From assembly GCA_020846715.1 (NCBI GenBank), contig JADLDK010000005.1:1-64000 (forward strand): DNA of 64,000 nt. Reading direction: 5' to 3'. This document shows, in pieces, positions 54,617 through 63,148 of the stretch (position 1 is its first letter; each line of letters starts with the position of its first letter). Origin of the DNA: Armatimonadota bacterium. GTDB taxonomy: Bacteria; Armatimonadota; UBA5829; DSUL01. Both the position numbers and the translations under genes were made by a program. Below the pieces are notes generated by a model. It did not search any database. It was not told where the DNA came from and was given only the letters and a program-made list of their open reading frames with translations.

Positions 54617-56419
54617 GTGAAAGAAGCTCTGATCCTCGCAGCCGTTCTTACGCTGTTGAGTTGTGCGGCGCATGCGTTTGACGGATCGAAGTGGAACGTC
54701 TCCACCGGGAACTTGAGCGTTTTCTACATTCTGCATTCACCTATCGGCGCCCGCCCACAGCCGAATTTCATCGAGCCGCCTCCGACTGTTGAGGCTCTCA
54801 AGAAGATGAAAGAGGCCGGTCTGGTAGCTTACGAAGACTACATCGCCTGGGGAGCTGTGGAGCGCGACGAGGGAACGTGGGATTTCTCTCAACACGATAC
54901 GGTGGAGAAGGCTTTGCACGGAGCAGGCCTGAAGTACGTCGTTTACAACTGGGCTCATTTTCCTCCCGTCTGGCTGCGGGAGTCAGGTCCCGGTGACGCG
55001 TCTCAGCCGCGCACGCTGATGAAGTGCCTGGAGCACCGCCAGGAGACCAACTACCTCTCGATTTTCGACCCTCAGACCATCCGCTGGTACGACCGCTTCT
55101 ACAAAGCGCTGGCGGAGCATTTTGGCTCGCGCATTGACGGTATTTACGCGTGCATTCTGGGCCCATACGGGGAAGGAAACTACCCTCTCAATGTCCCGGA
55201 CTGGGTCAATATCGGCCACTGCCACGAGGGGTACTGGTGTGCGGATGTCTATGCGGTTCGGGCTTTTCGTGAGGCCATGCGCCGCAAGTACCACACGGTC
55301 GAGAGTCTGAACGAAGCCTGGGGCGTCTCCTATCGCAGCTTTGCCGCGCTGGAGTTTCCCGAGCAGATAGCCAAACCAGTTGCAGCCGAGCAAGATAAAC
55401 CAAGTATCAACGGCGCCTCGCGCAAGGTGGGTTTTGTTGCAGACCCTGGCGCTTTCGCCGCGGCGCAACAGCGGCGTCGCTGGCTGGATTTCATCACCTG
55501 GTATCACCAGGCGATCATTGACTTCACAGAACAGTCCATCAAGACAGTTCTGAAGTACTTTCCTGCGGAAAAGGTTCGCACCAAGCCCGGCGGTACGGCC
55601 GGTGGGGTGAACCCGATCGCCTGGGGCACTTACTCTCCCGGCTACGCGAAAATGGCCGCGCCCTACGGCATCGTCCTGCAGCCCGCCGACTGTCACGGCG
55701 CATACTTTGGGGATAAGTGGCTGGCGACGGCGTACAACTTCTACGGCGTCCGGCTCTCCACTGAGCCAGCCGGAGGTCTGGACCGGAACAGCTTCGTGCG
55801 GCGGATGTTTTCGGACGCTTCCTGCGGCGCGTCTCAGCTGTTTACGTACGAATTTGATCAGCACGCTGAAGACATTCGCAAGTACGTTCATCTCTACACC
55901 GGCCAGCCGTCCGGCACCTCGGTCGCAATCTTGATGCCCACCACTTTCTACCGGCTGGGTGGTGATCTGTCTTTCACGGTGAGAGTGGCGGATGCTCTGC
56001 GTGACCGGGTGGACTACGATGTGCTGGATGAGTTGCTGATTCAGGATGGAGCGCTGAAGCGCTACAAGACGCTTATTGTCGTTCAAGCGGACATTGTAGA
56101 GAAGGACACGCTGGAGAGGATCAGCGCATGGCAGAAAGCTGGTGGAGCAGTGATTATGCGGGATATCCGCGTGCAAAGCGTTGAGGGAAAGCCGTGGGAC
56201 CCGGGCGCAGCGCACACCGTCGCCGTGAGTCAGGATTCCACCACAACTGCCGATCTTCTGGCTGGATTGCTGCCGGATGCTGACCCCAGAGATGGCGTCT
56301 GGGTGACACATCGCGGTAGAAGTGCGCTGCTGTTCAACACGACAGAAGGCGCAGTAGAAGTTGCGCTAAGCGGCAAGAGGGTTTCGGTCCCACCCTATGA
56401 GATTGTGGAGACCCGGTAG
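54617..56419 (+). CDS. secreted GH42-like glycoside hydrolase (putative)
   Basis: A 600-residue exported protein. GTG at 54617, with AGAGG six bases upstream, opens the signal peptide MKEALILAAVLTLLSC, which may be a lipoprotein-type signal. The barrel shows the GH42-like AGLVAYEDYIAWGAVERDEG near residue 65-85, a possible acid/base Glu186 in LGPYGEGNYP and a possible nucleophile Glu383 in RLSTEPAGG. Residues about 445-545 form a GATase-like domain (YKTLIVVQADIVEKDTLERI), and a small beta domain ends it. Last gene of the operon. Confidence 0.78.
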   Translation: MKEALILAAVLTLLSCAAHAFDGSKWNVSTGNLSVFYILHSPIGARPQPNFIEPPPTVEALKKMKEAGLVAYEDYIAWGAVERDEGTWDFSQHDTVEKALHGAGLKYVVYNWAHFPPVWLRESGPGDASQPRTLMKCLEHRQETNYLSIFDPQTIRWYDRFYKALAEHFGSRIDGIYACILGPYGEGNYPLNVPDWVNIGHCHEGYWCADVYAVRAFREAMRRKYHTVESLNEAWGVSYRSFAALEFPEQIAKPVAAEQDKPSINGASRKVGFVADPGAFAAAQQRRRWLDFITWYHQAIIDFTEQSIKTVLKYFPAEKVRTKPGGTAGGVNPIAWGTYSPGYAKMAAPYGIVLQPADCHGAYFGDKWLATAYNFYGVRLSTEPAGGLDRNSFVRRMFSDASCGASQLFTYEFDQHAEDIRKYVHLYTGQPSGTSVAILMPTTFYRLGGDLSFTVRVADALRDRVDYDVLDELLIQDGALKRYKTLIVVQADIVEKDTLERISAWQKAGGAVIMRDIRVQSVEGKPWDPGAAHTVAVSQDSTTTADLLAGLLPDADPRDGVWVTHRGRSALLFNTTEGAVEVALSGKRVSVPPYEIVETR

Positions 56420-56448
56420 AGCGCTAAATCTGGAGTCCGCTCCGGCGC

Positions 56449-57213
56449 TCAATCCGCTGAGGGGTGGGCTTCAGAGGTCGCAACAACGCTGCCGGCCTTG
56501 AGATCGCGCCCAACGTGAAAGCTGATGTGTTTGCGAGTCAGCTTCGCCACGTCACGCAAGTTTTCAACCGTGAGATCAAGTGCGCCTACCTGATGCGCTG
56601 GAAGCCGGGCAAGAGACTTCATCCCGTCCAGCACAGCGCCGGAGGCCAGGACAACGTCCTCAACGCCCGCCCGGCAACGTGTGCAAACAATTCCCCCGTG
56701 AGAGGCGGAAAACGCCGCTGCGCGCGCCGGTGGACGCCGGGCCTGGCACACCACGCACCTGTCCATTTCCGGAGTGTATCCAACAGCGTCCAGCGCTTGA
56801 AGCTCGAAGCGGCGGACAACTGCGCTGAGCGACGAGCGAGACTCCAGCAGATAAAGCGACGACAGGAGCAGGTCAAACAGCTCGTGTGAAGGCTGGCGCT
56901 CCTCCACCAGAGCCTCCGTCAACTCCAGAAGGTAGAGACCGTACTCGATTTTGCGCTGGGAGGAGCGAATCCCGGAGAAAGAGTGGCGCGGAGTGGCCTC
57001 GCTGACAATATCCAGGTTGCGTCCCTCGGCGAGCTGCATCCGGGCATATACGAGTGGCTCCGTCGCGCCTACCAGGCGGCTTTGGGAGCGGCGCGCTCCT
57101 TTGGCTACGGCGGAGAGCTTGCCGTATTCGCGGGTGTAGAGCACCAGCAGCTTGTCAGTTTCTTCAAAGCTGCGGCGTCTCAGGACGATTGCGTTTGCGC
57201 GGTAAAGAGCCAC
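56449..57213 (-). CDS. recO: DNA repair protein RecO
   Basis: Recombination mediator that loads RecA with RecR. The 254-residue product has the N-terminal OB domain (RANAIVLRRRSFEETDKLLVL, then AKGARRSQSR) and a zinc finger with Cys153, Cys156, Cys177 and Cys180. GTG start. It converges with the end of the glycan operon; 29 bases separate the stops. Confidence 0.94.
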   Translation of the reverse strand: MALYRANAIVLRRRSFEETDKLLVLYTREYGKLSAVAKGARRSQSRLVGATEPLVYARMQLAEGRNLDIVSEATPRHSFSGIRSSQRKIEYGLYLLELTEALVEERQPSHELFDLLLSSLYLLESRSSLSAVVRRFELQALDAVGYTPEMDRCVVCQARRPPARAAAFSASHGGIVCTRCRAGVEDVVLASGAVLDGMKSLARLPAHQVGALDLTVENLRDVAKLTRKHISFHVGRDLKAGSVVATSEAHPSAD

Positions 57214-57310
57214 GCGCTGAAGGCTCCATTCTCAGATTCTGAAATCAGATCTGCGAGAGTGTGTCTGTGCCTACTATTCTACCTGAACCGGATGCGCGCA
57301 GTCTGCCGCG

Positions 57311-58354
57311 CTAGAACCGCAGTGTCTGAGACAGCACCATCGGAGCGTCAGCAGCCCACGCGAAGTTGAACCCCGCCAACTGCACACCGACCGTCCATCC
57401 GCGGTGGGTGGACAACCCTGTCCTGAGGGCAAAAAACTTGAGGGGCTTGTATTCAATGCCAGCCCGCAGATCCACGCCGTCGCCGTACGCATTGGTGATG
57501 TTCACAGCGTCCGCAGCCGCGACCAGTCCGGGTCGGAAATGCTTCGCGATACCTCCGCTGATCATCGTCCTTTGCTCGTACGACTGAAAGTGCGGGTGAA
57601 TCAGGTCATTGACGACAAGGCCGTACGCAATGCCTTTGTTTTCCTGTGGTCGCAGGACAAAGCCGACATCGGCCGCGACACCGTTTCTGTGTTCGCTGGC
57701 AAGGTCGGCCACGCTCGCATTTCCGTTGTCAAAGGTCACTTCCCGGGTTTGCCCCGAAAGCTGCTGAAAACGCACTCGCGCGCCTACCGCCAGCCGTCCG
57801 CCTTTGTACCAGGGAACGTTGCTGCCGACAGCGATTGACGGCGCGGAGACAACAGAGGCCGCCCGGATACGCGATGTGCCTGTTGGAGGAGTCGTCTGGG
57901 GACCATTGGCCCAGCTCATCAACGCTGAATCTGGAGTAGCCTGCACGCGCCCCTGTCCCTCATAGCCGAGATTGGCCTTGTAAAAGGTGAGCCCGGAGAC
58001 GAAGCTGGCGTCAACTGTGGCTTCCCGTCTGGCCATTCTGCGGGCGCTTTCGATAATGTCATCCTGGTCCTGATCCAGAACTGCCCGGCGCAGATCCGAG
58101 GCTGTCGAGAAGCTCACTCCGTCAAAGCGGATCGTGCCGCTTGGAAAATTGAAGCCAAGCTTTTTCTTCGTGAAGGCAAGCGCTGCGGGGTTGAGATACT
58201 GCGTAGAGGAGGCCTGGTCTATCAGCGCCAGCCCTGCGCCGCCCATCCCGAGCTGGCGGGCATAGGCGCCGCTGGCAAAGTCCGCCGCCGCCCCCCGGGG
58301 CAGAGCGAGGGTGGCGCAAACGGCTAACAGGACAGCAGAGAGCTTCGTGAGCAT
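57311..58354 (-). CDS. outer-membrane beta-barrel protein (TraF/PorV-like)
   Basis: A 347-residue exported protein. ATG 58354 has GGAG eight bases upstream and opens a signal peptide. The mature N-terminus ARQLGMGGAGLALIDQASSTQYLNPAALAFTKK is typical of FadL/TraF/PorV-type barrels, with the NPA motif; alternating strands follow and the last residue is Phe (SQTLRF), the usual C-terminal sorting signal of outer-membrane barrels. Function unknown. Its presence argues for a diderm cell envelope. Confidence 0.82.
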   Translation of the reverse strand: MLTKLSAVLLAVCATLALPRGAAADFASGAYARQLGMGGAGLALIDQASSTQYLNPAALAFTKKKLGFNFPSGTIRFDGVSFSTASDLRRAVLDQDQDDIIESARRMARREATVDASFVSGLTFYKANLGYEGQGRVQATPDSALMSWANGPQTTPPTGTSRIRAASVVSAPSIAVGSNVPWYKGGRLAVGARVRFQQLSGQTREVTFDNGNASVADLASEHRNGVAADVGFVLRPQENKGIAYGLVVNDLIHPHFQSYEQRTMISGGIAKHFRPGLVAAADAVNITNAYGDGVDLRAGIEYKPLKFFALRTGLSTHRGWTVGVQLAGFNFAWAADAPMVLSQTLRF

Positions 58355-58467
58355 GGCGGTTTCTCCGGTTGCGGCGCTAGGAAACAGCCTGTGCCGCAGG
58401 CGCGATTTTAGCCTGTGTCCGGAGTCCATGTCCACTTCTGGAGCTTTGTCTCAGAGGCTGCGAAGCA

Positions 58468-58929
58468 CTACTGACTGCTTTGCGCAGCCTCCGACATGAC
58501 TTTTTCCAGACTCTTTTCCAGCATCTCCAGCCCCACGTCACCCGCAGTGCGAGCCCGCAGTTTGCCGTCTGCGTCAAACAGGAAGTAGGCTGGCCAGAAC
58601 TTGTTCTCGAAGACGTCCCCGACTTCGTGCGTATTGTCAATGCCAATCGGGTCCGGAATGCTGAAGTTTGCGATGGCTTTGCGGACCGCCTCAACATCCA
58701 TGTCTTCTTCCTGGCGTGGCATGTGGATCCCCACCATTTGCAGATCGTCCCCGTACTTCTCACGCCACTGCGCCAGCTTGGGCAGATTGTCTTTGCAGAT
58801 GTGGCAGGAAACAGCCCAGAAATAGACCAGAGACGGCGCCCCAATCAGGTCACCGGAGCCCAACTCCCCGTTTATCCATTCCGTCGCGTCCTCAAGAGGC
58901 GGCAGGTCAGCTCCGATCTTCAAAGGCAT
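58468..58929 (-). CDS. TlpA-like thioredoxin-fold protein
   Basis: A 153-residue thioredoxin-fold protein with the redox pair Cys42-His-Ile-Cys45 in VYFWAVSCHICKDNLPKL and the cis-Pro region FWPAYFLFDADGKL. No signal peptide is seen, so it is probably cytoplasmic, unlike most TlpA proteins. AGAGGAG lies upstream of the ATG. It follows a peroxiredoxin gene by 84 bases, which suggests a joint role in peroxide or thiol metabolism. Confidence 0.9.
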   Translation of the reverse strand: MPLKIGADLPPLEDATEWINGELGSGDLIGAPSLVYFWAVSCHICKDNLPKLAQWREKYGDDLQMVGIHMPRQEEDMDVEAVRKAIANFSIPDPIGIDNTHEVGDVFENKFWPAYFLFDADGKLRARTAGDVGLEMLEKSLEKVMSEAAQSSQ

Positions 58930-59013
58930 GATGGCGACTCCTCTATCAATGAAAACGAAAAGTAAAAAGTGGGGGAGGCTTCAAGAGCGCTCCCCGCGGA
59001 AAAATGCAGGACA

Positions 59014-59571
59014 CTACGCCTGCAACAGGGCCTTTCCAGGCTTCCAGTCGCTCGGGCACAGACCACCCGTCTGAAGCGCCTGCAGAACGCGCAGGGTCTC
59101 ATCCACGCTTCGTCCGATGTTCAGATCCTGAATGACTGAGTAGCGCAGGACACCATTGGGGTCGATGATGAACAACCCGCGCAGGGCAATCCCCTCATTT
59201 TCAATAAGCACGCCGTAGTCCCGTGAGACACTCTTCGTGATGTCAGAAGCCAGCGGGTACTTCAGATCGGCAATCCCGTTGTGGCTGCGGGGAGTGTTGA
59301 TCCAGGCGCGGTGGCTGTAGACGCTGTCGGTTGAGCAGCCAATGACTTCGCATCCCAGCTCCTTGAACTCCTCGTAGCGGTCAGAAAGCGCTGTGATTTC
59401 AGTCGGGCAGACAAAAGTAAAATCCAGCGGGTAGAAGAACAGGATCAACCACTGCCCTTTGTAGTCGTCAAGCGACACGTTGTCGTTGAGCTTCTCCATG
59501 TTCTTGGTGCTGGGCATATTGAAACAGGGCGCAGGCTCACCCACTTTCGCGCAATGTCTCTCGTCGCTCAT
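59014..59571 (-). CDS. 2-Cys peroxiredoxin (AhpC/Prx1 type)
   Basis: A 185-residue peroxide reductase. The peroxidatic cysteine is Cys55 in [12 protein letters not shown], and the resolving one Cys172 in [10 protein letters not shown]. The ATG is preceded by AGAGGAAG. A cytoplasmic enzyme, likely reduced by a thioredoxin-type partner such as the neighbouring TlpA-like protein. A perfect 8-bp hairpin (59620-59646) lies just upstream, overlapping the probable promoter area. Confidence 0.95.
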   Translation of the reverse strand: MSDERHCAKVGEPAPCFNMPSTKNMEKLNDNVSLDDYKGQWLILFFYPLDFTFVCPTEITALSDRYEEFKELGCEVIGCSTDSVYSHRAWINTPRSHNGIADLKYPLASDITKSVSRDYGVLIENEGIALRGLFIIDPNGVLRYSVIQDLNIGRSVDETLRVLQALQTGGLCPSDWKPGKALLQA

Positions 59572-59704
59572 AGGAATCTTCCTCTCTTACAGCTCTCTAT
59601 CAACTCGGTATAACGCAACGTCCCGTTCGACGCCGCCAAACGGGACTTTATCCGAAATATCAGGGCTTAGCAATAGGAACTATTACTACTGCTTGTCTGG
59701 TGTT

Positions 59705-60091
59705 CTAGCTGCGCCCGTATTTGTCTTCAAGCCGCACGATGTCAGACTCATCCGAGTTGCCCAGCCACAGCTCCATAATACGGGCGGGTTTGTCCCCGAC
59801 CCCTTTCAGGCGGTGATGCGCGCCCCGAGGAATAAAAATCTCTTCGTTGGGAGCGGGGCGGATGGTTTTGTCGTCCACTTCCACTTCCAGCCCCTCATCC
59901 AGCGCAACCCAGTACTCCGCGCGGTGGTGGTGGTACTGAAGCGAAAGGATTCCTCCCGGGTCTACCGTGATGATCTTCACCGCACCGACACCTTCGACGG
60001 GATACTCTCGAAACTTGCCCCAGGGGCGGTGGTCTTCCTTGATCTCGGAGCGGAAGTCCTGCTCGTTGAACACTTTTTCTTCAATTGCCAT
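59705..60091 (-). CDS. cupin, mannose-6-phosphate isomerase type II-like
   Basis: A 128-residue single-domain cupin: SLQYHHHRAEYWVALDEGLEVEVDD gives the first metal-binding motif and FIPRGAHHRLKG the second. It matches the C-terminal isomerase half of ManC/AlgA-type bifunctional proteins without the nucleotidyltransferase half. It may isomerise mannose-6-phosphate or be a related sugar-binding protein. Start ATG 60091, divergent from the next gene. Confidence 0.88.
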   Translation of the reverse strand: MAIEEKVFNEQDFRSEIKEDHRPWGKFREYPVEGVGAVKIITVDPGGILSLQYHHHRAEYWVALDEGLEVEVDDKTIRPAPNEEIFIPRGAHHRLKGVGDKPARIMELWLGNSDESDIVRLEDKYGRS

Positions 60092-60228
60092 AAGCTCGTT
60101 GTCTCCTTCGTCTGCGTTTGCAGGCTACGCTCTGGGTATGAAAGCACAAGGCCCAGGCGCCAGCCAGTCACAAGGACTTTTCCCGCAGTGCGTGGTATTC
60201 TATCGGAAAAATCGGGAAAGCAGGAGAC

Positions 60229-60627
60229 ATGCCACACCCACAGAAGCGTCTTATGCCGGTGGAAGACGTGCTGCGTCTGCTGGACGAGACTGTAACCGCG
60301 CTCAGTCAGTGTGCCGTCAATTTCGCCGCCCATCTCGATAGCGACGAGAGCGAGTTGCCATGTCTTTATCAGTGGCATAAGCTGGAAAAGGCGGCCAGAG
60401 CGCTTCAGCAGGCGCGAGAGATCGAACACGACTCGCTCGCGGCGGTATCAGTGCTTAACGCTGAAAAAGAGATGATCAGGCGAGCGGCTGCGTTGCTGGA
60501 CTGCGTGAAGATAGCAGAAGAGGGCCGCGACGCTACTGCGCCAAATCTGCGCAATCCCGGACGCAAAACGCGCAAACACCCCTGGGGGAGAAACTCAGAA
60601 GATGAGTGGACAGCTGAAGAGGCTTGA
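60229..60627 (+). CDS. hypothetical helical protein
   Basis: A 132-residue mostly helical protein with no signal peptide and no family I recognise. Residues about 10-60 and 65-95 form amphipathic helices; the C-terminal 30 residues are basic and probably disordered. AGGAG two to six bases before the ATG supports translation. Its last 26 bases overlap the acylphosphatase gene. Confidence 0.7.
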   Translation: MPHPQKRLMPVEDVLRLLDETVTALSQCAVNFAAHLDSDESELPCLYQWHKLEKAARALQQAREIEHDSLAAVSVLNAEKEMIRRAAALLDCVKIAEEGRDATAPNLRNPGRKTRKHPWGRNSEDEWTAEEA

Positions 60628-60892
60628 AGCGGTAGTCGAAGGCCGCGTGCAGGACGTGGGCTACCGGTATTTCGTCCAGATGGCGGCCATAGGACTGCAT
60701 GTCAATGGGCGTGTCTCAAATCTGCCGGACGGCAAGGTGAAGATCGTCGCGGAGGGAGATGCGGACACCCTGGAGCAGTTGATCTCTGCCTTGTGGCAGG
60801 GGCCGCGCTCGGCTGTCGTGGACCGGGTGCGCGAGCAGTGGAGTGAGGCGACGGGAGAGTTTCGGGAGTTCGCCATAGATATCGAAGCGTGA
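60602..60892 (+). CDS. acyP: acylphosphatase
   Basis: A 96-residue acylphosphatase hydrolysing carboxyl-phosphate bonds. VEGRVQDVGYRYFVQ holds the catalytic Arg, and GRVSNLPDGKVKIVAEGD holds the catalytic Asn. Full length. ATG at 60602 lies within the end of the upstream hypothetical gene. Confidence 0.95.
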   Translation: MSGQLKRLEAVVEGRVQDVGYRYFVQMAAIGLHVNGRVSNLPDGKVKIVAEGDADTLEQLISALWQGPRSAVVDRVREQWSEATGEFREFAIDIEA

Positions 60893-60985
60893 TGGCGGCG
60901 CTGACAAGTGCGGGTTTTGTGGTGAGCTGACCTGTAGGACCCCGATTTATCCGTTATGCGCGCGGCTCAGGAGTACGGCGGAACA

Positions 60986-61014
60986 TTCGAGTTGGGTGAA
61001 TCGTTAGATATATA
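60986..61014 (+). promoter_or_regulatory. promoter of the candidate small RNA
   Basis: TTCGAG, 17 bases, TATATA. Transcription would start near 61021. Confidence 0.4.
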
Positions 61015-61020
61015 GCACAC

Positions 61021-61180
61021 AGCGCAGAGCAAATCGCCTGCTCAGAAGACTCACGTCCTCTTGCGACACAGCATTGCGGTTGCGTGAGTTTGCGAAGTCT
61101 TGCTGAGACGGATGTTTTACGCGGTAGACTAGCTTCTGAGAGGCTCCGGTCGAGATGAGTTCTCGGCCGGTTCTTTTTTG
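61021..61180 (+). ncRNA. candidate small structured RNA, about 160 nt
   Basis: A free-standing transcript is implied by a promoter upstream and a strong intrinsic terminator at its end. CTCAGAAGACT (61041-61051) can pair with AGTCTTGCTGAG (61096-61107, one bulge) or, through CTCAGAAG, with CTTCTGAG (61133-61140). Inside, CTCACG...CGTGAG and GCGAC...GTTGC extend a hairpin at 61051-61089. No riboswitch family recognised; nothing coded downstream on this strand. A 6S-like RNA cannot be excluded. Confidence 0.5.
61146..61180 (+). terminator. strong intrinsic terminator of the small RNA
   Basis: A 10-bp stem with one G-T pair (CCGGTCGAGA with TCTCGGCCGG, loop TGAGT) runs directly into TTCTTTTTTG. 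Confidence 0.85.
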
Positions 61181-61236
61181 TACCGGGCTATGTCTGGACA
61201 AAAGCCGCTGTCTGTGACAGCCGGCGTCTGATAAGC

Positions 61237-62664
61237 TCAGCTCGCACGGCGCTGACGGCTCGAGAGGATGTTTTGAGCTTCGCGGTACTTGACCACAGTC
61301 CGGCGAGCAACATTCAGTCCGCGCTCCTGCAAAATCTCGGCTATCTCCTGATCGGACAACGGCCGCCGCTTGTCTTCCTGCGCAATAATCTCCTCAATGA
61401 GGTCTTTGATGGAAATGGACCCGTCAAAGAAGGGATCGAAGCTGACCACCTCCTCACTGGGGAGTTGCATCCATTTGTTGGCGGTCGCTCGGCTGACGGT
61501 GGACTCGTGCAAGCCCAGGGCTTTGGCCACCTGTGTTCGCGTCAACGGGCGCAGGAAGTTTTTCTGGGATGTCTCGATGTAACCCTGCTGGTATTCAACG
61601 ACGTATTTCGTGATAGCCCGCAGAGTCTTGCGCCGCTGGAGAATGCTGCGGATAAACGCATCAGCCCGCTCCACGTACTCCACAATGTGCCTGCGCTCAT
61701 CGGACGAATAGTTTCTGGAGCCGCCGTTGCGAATATTGGCGTAGGCTTCGCGATATTTGTTGTTGAGGGCGAGAGACTGGTTTTCTGTGATGAGCACATC
61801 GATCTCGTACCCCGCCATCGTCCGGCGCACGATTATATCCGGCTGCACGGACTGCGCGTTCTCGGGGTTTGTGTCCCAGGGCAGGCGGAAGCATTCGCCC
61901 GGATGCGGGGACAACTCTTCCCGGATGAACTTCAATGCGCTCTGGACCGTCTGCTTGTGCACTTTCAGATGATGCGCCAGCCGGGTGATTTTCCGTGAGT
62001 GGGTGTCGGCCCAGTAGTCTTCAACCATACGCAGAGCCAGGCGGCTGAGCGGAGTCTGCTCATCCAAAGCCCGGAGCTGAATCGCCAGACACTCCTGCAC
62101 CGAAGTCGCCCCGACTCCAGCGGGGTCAAAAGTCTGAATCAGGTTCAGCACCAGCCTGGCCTCGGCCGCTGTTACCTTGAGGTCCGCCGCTATTTCCTCC
62201 AGCGAACCTTCGAAGTAGCCCGTGCCGGTGATGCTGTCGATAATAGCCTCACCAATCGGGAAGCTCTCTTTGTCGCCCGTCGCGCGGAGTTGATCCAGCA
62301 GGTGGTCGTGGAGCGTATGTTGTGAGCGCAGATTCGCGATGGGGTCAAACTCATCGTCCGCATGACCGACAACGCCCACATACTCCACGTCCGGAGCCAG
62401 CCAGTCCCGCCAGTCAATGTCCTCTGATGCGTCTGCCTTCTGCTGCTCCTGCTTGTACGGACAGTTGACGCACAGCTCGCGTGGCACTCCGCACGCGCTG
62501 CAGATATCGTCATCAGGGCGTTCGATAGCGGGGTTGTCAGCTAACTCCTGCTCGATCATCTCCGTCAGCTCCAGCGTAGAGCACGCCAGAACGTTGTTGG
62601 CCAGAATGATCTTCGGATCAATCTTTTGACTTAGAGTTTGCCTAAGGCCTTGTCTCAGTAGCAA
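61237..62664 (-). CDS. rpoN: RNA polymerase sigma-54 factor with a Cys4 insertion
   Basis: A 475-residue sigma-54. Region I is RQTLSQKIDPKIILANNVL with the activator-contacting Gln/Leu pattern; the core-binding domain follows; the C-terminal RpoN box is ARRTVVKYREAQNI. Between region I and the core are Cys55, Cys58, Cys65 and Cys68 (CSACG and LCVNC), a zinc-finger-like CX2CX6CX2C that I do not know from model sigma-54 proteins. TTG at 62664 is preferred (GAAGAGG eight bases upstream); reading further upstream adds 33 unrelated residues. It is expressed from a strong promoter with a long leader. Confidence 0.95.
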   Translation of the reverse strand: MLLRQGLRQTLSQKIDPKIILANNVLACSTLELTEMIEQELADNPAIERPDDDICSACGVPRELCVNCPYKQEQQKADASEDIDWRDWLAPDVEYVGVVGHADDEFDPIANLRSQHTLHDHLLDQLRATGDKESFPIGEAIIDSITGTGYFEGSLEEIAADLKVTAAEARLVLNLIQTFDPAGVGATSVQECLAIQLRALDEQTPLSRLALRMVEDYWADTHSRKITRLAHHLKVHKQTVQSALKFIREELSPHPGECFRLPWDTNPENAQSVQPDIIVRRTMAGYEIDVLITENQSLALNNKYREAYANIRNGGSRNYSSDERRHIVEYVERADAFIRSILQRRKTLRAITKYVVEYQQGYIETSQKNFLRPLTRTQVAKALGLHESTVSRATANKWMQLPSEEVVSFDPFFDGSISIKDLIEEIIAQEDKRRPLSDQEIAEILQERGLNVARRTVVKYREAQNILSSRQRRAS

Positions 62665-63148
62665 GGTGCCAGCCTCTTCACTTGATACTCCGGACAGCAG
62701 TGTGCGGATTTCAAAAAAGTCGACCCAGTCTCTACGGCCGCAGTCCGCAAGACAGAACGCCAAGTCTGCACACAGAGGCAGGCTCAGCCGGAAACAGCCT
62801 TTTCAACGGCTGGTAAGCGGGGACGAATGACACCGGTCTCGCGAGCGGGCAACCGAAGCGGCAGTCGTGTCTGGAGAGGCACTCAGAAGCAGTCATTATC
62901 CCAGTTATGACTGCAGTCCCAGCGAATGCCCCTGTTACGCGCCGTCTTTCCGGCTCAAGATGTCCTGCTTACCACATGGTCTCAGCGTAGAGTCGGCGCA
63001 GGAGCTTATCGGAATTGTACCGCTCCCCCGAGCCTGTGTCAAGTTTGCGCGCTCTTGCTCGCGCTCAGAAACGGGTCTATACATTCCCCCGTCTACAGTT
63101 TTTGTTCCATATTTGCGTGGCGCGCCAAACGACGTGACTGATGTGCGG
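62665..63148 (-). other. rpoN upstream region with long structured leader
   Basis: No gene seen. The rpoN transcript would start near 63007 and carry a leader of about 340 bases. It contains GCAGTCAT/ATGACTGC (62889-62914, perfect, loop of ten), GCCG/CGGC around 62941-62954, and CAGCC/GGCTG with TTT after it around 62795-62815. I recognise no riboswitch. Confidence 0.5.
63014..63042 (-). promoter_or_regulatory. rpoN promoter
   Basis: On the minus strand: TTGACA, exactly 17 bases, TACAAT, the best sigma-70-type match in the window. Confidence 0.8.

Larger units (their letters stand above)
60893..61236. other. intergenic region acyP / rpoN
   Basis: No protein gene seen. The distal half carries a candidate small RNA with its own promoter and terminator (listed separately). 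Confidence 0.6.

Noticed and set aside
54983-56311. A 442-codon open frame antisense to the last hydrolase of the operon
   Set aside because: Shadow of a well-supported gene; rich in Arg/His/Val as expected for an antisense frame.
59620-59646. Hairpin GTCCCGTT/AACGGGAC as terminator of the cupin gene
   Set aside because: Perfect 8-bp stem but no T-rich tail on the minus strand; it may instead be a regulatory site of the peroxiredoxin promoter, which I cannot support further.
59480-60295. A 271-codon plus-strand frame across peroxiredoxin and cupin genes
   Set aside because: Antisense to both genes and lacking a ribosome binding site.
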